A stretch of DNA of 16,290 nucleotides, taken from JAAYJR01 sp964563975. Its GTDB lineage: Bacteria > Bacteroidota > Bacteroidia > Bacteroidales > Prolixibacteraceae. How positions within the stretch are numbered: the first letter of the stretch is position 1; each line of letters opens with the position of its first letter. The notes below the pieces were generated by a model. That model did no database searches and had not been told where the DNA came from. It saw only the letters and a program-made list of their open reading frames with translations. Position numbers and translations under genes: made by a program. Positions 15,638-16,290 of the stretch are shown here, piece after piece. The DNA lies in the NCBI GenBank assembly GCA_964563975.1, contig CAZLZJ010000052.1, positions 1-16,290 on the forward strand. Reading direction: 5' to 3'.

Positions 15638-16246
15638 TTAAATATGATGAGTCCGGAATACAATATATCCGTAAATTGCAAATCGAATGATACGCACAAT
15701 ACCATATTTTAAAAATCTTAGTGAGGGATAGCCTGCTGACCCTACTAAAAGGCATGAAGCTGACCAGGGTATTGGTGTAAGAGCGGCAACGATAATAATA
15801 AAGATACCATACCTTTTTAGCTGAGGCCAGGTTTTTTTTAAAAACCTGATTCTTATATATCTGAATGTTATTTTTTTATGTATATATTTTCCAATCAAAA
15901 ATGTTATATATCCTAATCCGTATGATACTAAGGCTAAAAAGCTTACAATGAAAAAGTAATTGGCGGGATCGGCTTTTTTGACTGCCCATATCATAAACAG
16001 CTCCGGAGGAAATATTCCGAAAAAGAATTCTGAACATATATATATAAAATAGATGACCCCGGGCCTGGCATAAAATTTTTCAATCCATATGTCAGGCTTT
16101 TGTGATATTACAATTTTTTCAAATAATAAATATGCAGTCAAAAGGATAAACAGCCAGATAAATCCTTTGAGTCCGTTTTTTATAAGAAACTGCATTTTTG
16201 GACTAAGTTTCATATGATTAAAATTAATTATTTTCAATGGTATCAT
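15638..16246 (-). CDS. VTT/DedA-like integral membrane protein
   Basis: This is an inner-membrane protein of up to 202 residues in the VTT (SNARE-associated/DedA/TMEM41-like) group, whose members are linked to lipid scrambling or envelope homeostasis. Hydrophobic segments lie at about 24-43, 62-88, 97-117, 150-173 and 182-198. Typical marks are the first re-entrant FGIFPPELFMIWA (76-88), the GKYIHKK segment (119-125), and RYGIFIIIVAALTPIP followed by GSAGYPSLRF (145-178). I prefer the internal ATG at 16211-16213 (residue 12, MKLSPKMQF). A near-consensus -7 (TAAAATTG, 16257-16264 on the minus strand) would put transcription start almost at the upstream ATG (16244-16246). The gene converges with the DUF1080 gene across 32 bases. 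The exact lipid substrate is unknown, and the protein is shorter than E. coli DedA. Confidence 0.85.
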   Translation of the reverse strand: MIPLKIINFNHMKLSPKMQFLIKNGLKGFIWLFILLTAYLLFEKIVISQKPDIWIEKFYARPGVIYFIYICSEFFFGIFPPELFMIWAVKKADPANYFFIVSFLALVSYGLGYITFLIGKYIHKKITFRYIRIRFLKKTWPQLKRYGIFIIIVAALTPIPWSASCLLVGSAGYPSLRFLKYGIVRIIRFAIYGYIVFRTHHI

Positions 16247-16290
16247 ATGGAACTCGCAATTTTATCATCACCTTGGGAGTAAATATTTTA

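Noticed and set aside
1..16290. Mobile elements, CRISPR arrays, tRNA or rRNA genes, defence genes
   Set aside because: No transposase, integrase, direct-repeat array, cloverleaf or rRNA-like stretch was seen on either strand; gene content and composition are uniform and housekeeping-like.

Overview
The window reads as a chromosomal housekeeping segment from a member of the Bacteroidetes (Bacteroidota), most likely Bacteroidales or a close relative. The reasons are its AT-rich composition, the near absence of Shine-Dalgarno sequences, exact matches to the Bacteroidetes promoter form (TTTG, 19 bases, TAnnTTTG) in front of rpsA, a DUF3822 gene next to rsmD, and a long S1 protein with an acidic N-terminal extension. 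No tRNA, rRNA, CRISPR array, insertion sequence or phage gene is visible. The coding is dense; the largest gap is 246 bases (10432-10677).

Left part (1-2909): a threonine aldolase gene on the minus strand runs to the window edge, and dnaX diverges from it. The dnaX frame stops right after an 11-A run but continues openly in the -1 frame to 2909. It therefore looks like a tau/gamma-type gene decoded by frameshifting or transcriptional slippage; the alternative is a homopolymer error.

Middle (2955-7131): a tightly packed minus-strand set (small membrane protein, DUF3822, rsmD, pdxH) converges on dnaX and diverges from a RecD-like SF1B helicase gene. 7160-10431 holds a second minus-strand set, rpsA, a single-domain STAS protein and ribonuclease Z, driven by a very clear promoter at 10486-10516.

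Right part (10678-14780): rfbA, rfbC, rfbD and a phosphohexomutase form one plus-strand operon. The mutase can make glucose-1-phosphate, RfbA turns it into dTDP-glucose, and RfbC and RfbD finish dTDP-L-rhamnose. The 4,6-dehydratase (rfbB) is missing here. A secreted DUF1080 (3-keto-disaccharide hydrolase-like) protein follows, then a convergent VTT/DedA-like membrane protein at the end.

Most of the window is ordinary conserved biology. The parts worth a second look are the dnaX A-run, the structured and relatively GC-rich island in the rpsA-rfbA divergent gap, and the pairing of a pseudopilin-like membrane protein with DUF3822.
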